Assembly (NCBI GenBank): GCA_902774195.1
Contig: CACYHM010000055.1
Location: 1-8,060, forward strand
Length of the DNA stretch: 8,060 bases
Reading direction: 5' to 3'
Source: an uncultured Eubacteriales bacterium
GTDB taxonomy: Bacteria > Bacillota_A > Clostridia > Peptostreptococcales > Anaerovoracaceae
In this document: positions 6,636-8,060 of the stretch, in pieces
Numbering within the stretch: the first letter of the stretch is position 1
Layout of the letters: each line of letters begins with the position of its first letter
Program-made: the position numbers and the translations under genes
Notes under the pieces: model-generated
Seen by the model: the letters and a program-made list of their open reading frames with translations, nothing else
What the model was told of the DNA's origin: nothing
Databases searched by the model: none

Positions 6636-6655
6636 TGGCGGTTTTTGGCGGTTTT
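6636..6655. repeat. Perfect tandem duplication of TGGCGGTTTT
   Basis: The 10-base unit is repeated twice without a gap (6636-6645, 6646-6655), immediately following the 19-bp repeats and 17 bases before the -35 box. It could be part of the same binding array or a slippage duplication. Confidence 0.7.
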
Positions 6656-6672
6656 CGGACAATCTATGACCC

Positions 6673-6701
6673 TTGATATTTCAATGTTTTGCTGTTATAT
6701 T
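6673..6701 (+). promoter_or_regulatory. Sigma-70/SigA-type promoter with extended -10
   Basis: A -35 box TTGATA (6673-6678), a 17-base spacer and a -10 box TATATT (6696-6701), preceded by TG at 6693-6694 with one base between (extended -10). Expected transcription start is near 6708, at the palindrome CCCCGGGG (6709-6716). It reads into the 59-residue gene at 6753 and is the only convincing promoter I see in the intergenic region. Confidence 0.72.
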
Positions 6702-6752
6702 GACCTTGCCCCGGGGAAGAATGCTATTGAGAAATAACAGGAGGGCAACAAC

Positions 6753-6932
6753 ATGAGTATGATTCAGATCGACAATGGATATCTGGTAATAAATGCGGAT
6801 GCAGACAGGACAGATGGTGCATACGATATAACTTTTGATACGGAAAAAGAGGCTGAAGAAGCAATGGATCTGCTCGCTGAAGCACTATGCGGAAGATGGC
6901 AGGCGGGTGGATCTGAAGAGCTTCTATCATAA
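6753..6932 (+). CDS. Small acidic protein of 59 residues, unknown function
   Basis: The ORF runs from ATG 6753 to TAA 6930-6932, with an excellent ribosome site AGGAGGG at 6739-6745, seven bases upstream, and its own promoter at 6673-6701. The protein begins MSMIQIDNGYLVINADAD and has about 14 Asp/Glu against 3 Lys/Arg, so it is strongly acidic. It appears to have a short beta-rich N-terminus (QIDNGYLVINA; YDITFDT) followed by a helix EKEAEEAMDLLAEAL. There is no signal peptide or membrane segment. A strong terminator begins 28 bases after the stop, making this a self-contained transcription unit between virB4 and the hydrolase gene. I do not recognise the family. Acidic small proteins on mobile elements are sometimes DNA mimics or regulators, but nothing here proves that. 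Confidence 0.72.
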   Translation: MSMIQIDNGYLVINADADRTDGAYDITFDTEKEAEEAMDLLAEALCGRWQAGGSEELLS

Positions 6933-6960
6933 AATGAACTAAATCAAATATGGGAATTAT

Positions 6961-6996
6961 ACGGTCAGATGCAGAAATGTGTCTGGCCGTCTTTTT
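6961..6996 (+). terminator. Rho-independent terminator or attenuator before the hydrolase gene
   Basis: The arms 6961-6973 (ACGGTCAGATGCA) and 6978-6990 (TGTGTCTGGCCGT) can pair along 13 positions, three of them G-U, around a GAAA tetraloop, and C plus TTTTT (6992-6996) follows. This is a textbook intrinsic terminator on the + strand. Only 18 bases separate the T-run from the start codon of the next gene, so that gene must depend on readthrough. Confidence 0.85.
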
Positions 6997-7014
6997 GTGT
7001 TACGGAGGAATGTA

Positions 7015-8060
7015 ATGGCGGATATAAAGACAAGAGATGTAACCAGAGGGAGCATAAAGACTTTGGACAGGGCAGCAAGCTCTATGCATCACCTGAAGGA
7101 GGAGACTATAAAAGGCAAGTATATGGAACCGGGCCGAGGGCAGGATGATTACAGCGGGGAGACATATGCTGAAAACCGTGTCGAGCAATATGCGGGTGAC
7201 AGTGCTGCTTATGCTTCAAAAGCCGGCATAGATATGCTTCTTCGTTCAAGAGAACATTCTAATGGATATCCTGCAGAGATTGATTATGGCAATGGCCCAA
7301 AACCGCCTGCAGCACCTGATGCCGGTATTGGCAGTCAGGAACAGATCCAGAGAGCATTTAGGGAGCAGGGTGTTAAGGACATCCTTGAAAGACGAAACAG
7401 ATCCAGGATGGCTGATAGAGAAGTGGCAAGGACTGCTGAAGAAAACAATTTCTCAGGCAGGATACGTAATGTTTCGATAGGAAGGAGAAACAGATCTCAA
7501 AGCAGAGCCATAGGCAGAATAACTAAAAGCAGCAATACAGTGCAAAAGAAGGATGAACTGATACAGCGCACCAGAAAAGAGCATGCCATCAGGAGAATCG
7601 TTGGAAAGAAGGAAACAGCCGGATATCCGATAATTTCATTCTTCAGACCTGCAGGAGCAACTGGTAATAATCGCAGAGCTAGGACTCTGTCCAGTTTCAT
7701 CAAATTCATGTGGGAGAATGCGAAAACAGCGATAATGACACTCGGTGCCGGCGGCGCTGCCACAGTTATAGTCCTGATATTATTCGTGTTTTTCACGATA
7801 GGTGCGATCAGTTTCAGCAATAACAGCCCGGATACGAGCATCACAGATCCGGAAGAGATCGAATACTTCATTCCAGACCTTGAAGGTAGCCCAACGAGGG
7901 AAGCAATTGTAAAAGCAGCTTCTAGAGAAGTTGGCAACGTTGGCGGAGAGAAGTTCTGGAGATGGTATGGATTCAATAGTCATGTCCATTGGTGCGCATG
8001 CTTCACTTCATATATTGCTGCGGAATTTGGATGTATAAAGTCCGGGGTTTGTCCGAAATC
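7015..8060 (+). CDS. Membrane-anchored CHAP/NlpC-P60-like cell-wall hydrolase of a conjugative element, 5' part
   Basis: The frame from ATG 7015 is open without a stop for 348 codons to the window end, so the gene is 3'-truncated by the edge. GGAGGA (7004-7009) lies five bases before the start. The N-terminal ~230 residues are hydrophilic and basic, starting ADIKTRDVTRGSIKTLDRAA, which matches my memory of the CD1107-type proteins of clostridial elements. They contain many Arg/Lys stretches and are predicted cytoplasmic. A membrane segment follows at about 245-266. The extracellular part begins with a short acidic linker and then the start of a hydrolase domain: FWRWYGFNSHVHWCACFTSYIA, where Cys327 in WCACF is the probable catalytic cysteine; the catalytic His lies beyond the window. 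The role is local peptidoglycan cleavage for channel assembly. Homologues usually have about this N-terminal plan. Confidence 0.88.
   Translation, partial: MADIKTRDVTRGSIKTLDRAASSMHHLKEETIKGKYMEPGRGQDDYSGETYAENRVEQYAGDSAAYASKAGIDMLLRSREHSNGYPAEIDYGNGPKPPAAPDAGIGSQEQIQRAFREQGVKDILERRNRSRMADREVARTAEENNFSGRIRNVSIGRRNRSQSRAIGRITKSSNTVQKKDELIQRTRKEHAIRRIVGKKETAGYPIISFFRPAGATGNNRRARTLSSFIKFMWENAKTAIMTLGAGGAATVIVLILFVFFTIGAISFSNNSPDTSITDPEEIEYFIPDLEGSPTREAIVKAASREVGNVGGEKFWRWYGFNSHVHWCACFTSYIAAEFGCIKSGVCPK

Larger units (their letters stand above)
6517..6752. other. Non-coding repeat-rich spacer between virB4 and the 59-aa gene
   Basis: A 236-base stretch with no supported gene on either strand. 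In order it holds the 6526 stem-loop, the CATCAAAAA/AAATGCA repeats, the two 19-bp repeats, the TGGCGGTTTT duplication, the promoter, the CCCCGGGG palindrome near the expected transcript start and the ribosome site of the 59-aa gene. It is A/T-rich with poly-A runs, unlike the flanking coding DNA, which fits a regulatory region or an insertion scar. Confidence 0.6.

Noticed and set aside
6517..6752. The repeat-rich spacer as a CRISPR array or origin of transfer.
   Set aside because: Only two copies of a 19-bp unit with a 2-base gap exist, so there are no spacers; no relaxase gene or recognised nick-site sequence is visible, so oriT cannot be claimed.
7262..7480. 72-residue + strand ORF inside the hydrolase gene.
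   Set aside because: It lies in another frame of the continuous 348-codon hydrolase frame, has no ribosome site and no recognisable features.
7497..7976. 159-residue minus-strand ORF with hydrophobic stretches.
   Set aside because: It is the complement of the hydrolase coding sequence; its hydrophobic parts mirror the membrane segment on the + strand, and no ribosome site supports it.

Overview
The window is an internal piece of an integrative and conjugative element from a Firmicute, most likely a gut-type clostridium (Clostridia, Lachnospiraceae-like). The reasons are the gene order, the strong AGGAGG-type ribosome sites, and protein sequences that closely resemble, from memory, the Tn1549/CTn-like conjugation modules of that group: VirD4 coupling protein, Maff2-type small membrane protein, VirB6/TrbL-like channel protein, PrgI (VirB3-like), VirB4 ATPase and a membrane-anchored CHAP-type cell-wall hydrolase. 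All genes lie on the + strand. No integrase, relaxase, resistance gene, RNA gene or CRISPR array is visible.

Layout. Bases 1-653 are the C-terminal third or so of the VirD4-like coupling ATPase. The Maff2-like pilin/channel subunit (625-963) overlaps it. Next come a bitopic membrane protein with an extracytoplasmic domain (about 986-1624), the polytopic VirB6/TrbL-like protein (1649-2488), a 44-residue small ORF (2501-2635), a DUF5688-family protein (2622-3581), PrgI (3587-4039) and VirB4 (4036-6516). Spacings are tiny or negative throughout (-29, +22, +24, +12, -14, +5, -4), so 1-6516 is one translationally coupled operon.

Bases 6517-6752 are a non-coding, repeat-rich stretch. It holds a hairpin, a short palindrome, two copies of a 19-bp repeat, a perfect 10-bp tandem duplication and a very good sigma-70-type promoter. 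The promoter faces a 59-residue acidic protein gene (6753-6932), which is followed by a strong intrinsic terminator (6961-6996). Directly after the terminator, with no room for another promoter, begins the CHAP-type hydrolase gene (7015 to beyond the window end), read continuously for 348 codons.

How the parts work together: VirD4 brings the relaxase-DNA complex to the channel. VirB4 energises assembly. VirB6-, PrgI- and Maff2-like proteins form the membrane part, and the hydrolase opens the peptidoglycan locally. The less ordinary elements are the DUF5688 gene and 44-aa ORF inside the transfer operon, a terminator-like hairpin inside the start of virB4, and the repeat/promoter/small-gene/terminator module placed between virB4 and the hydrolase gene.
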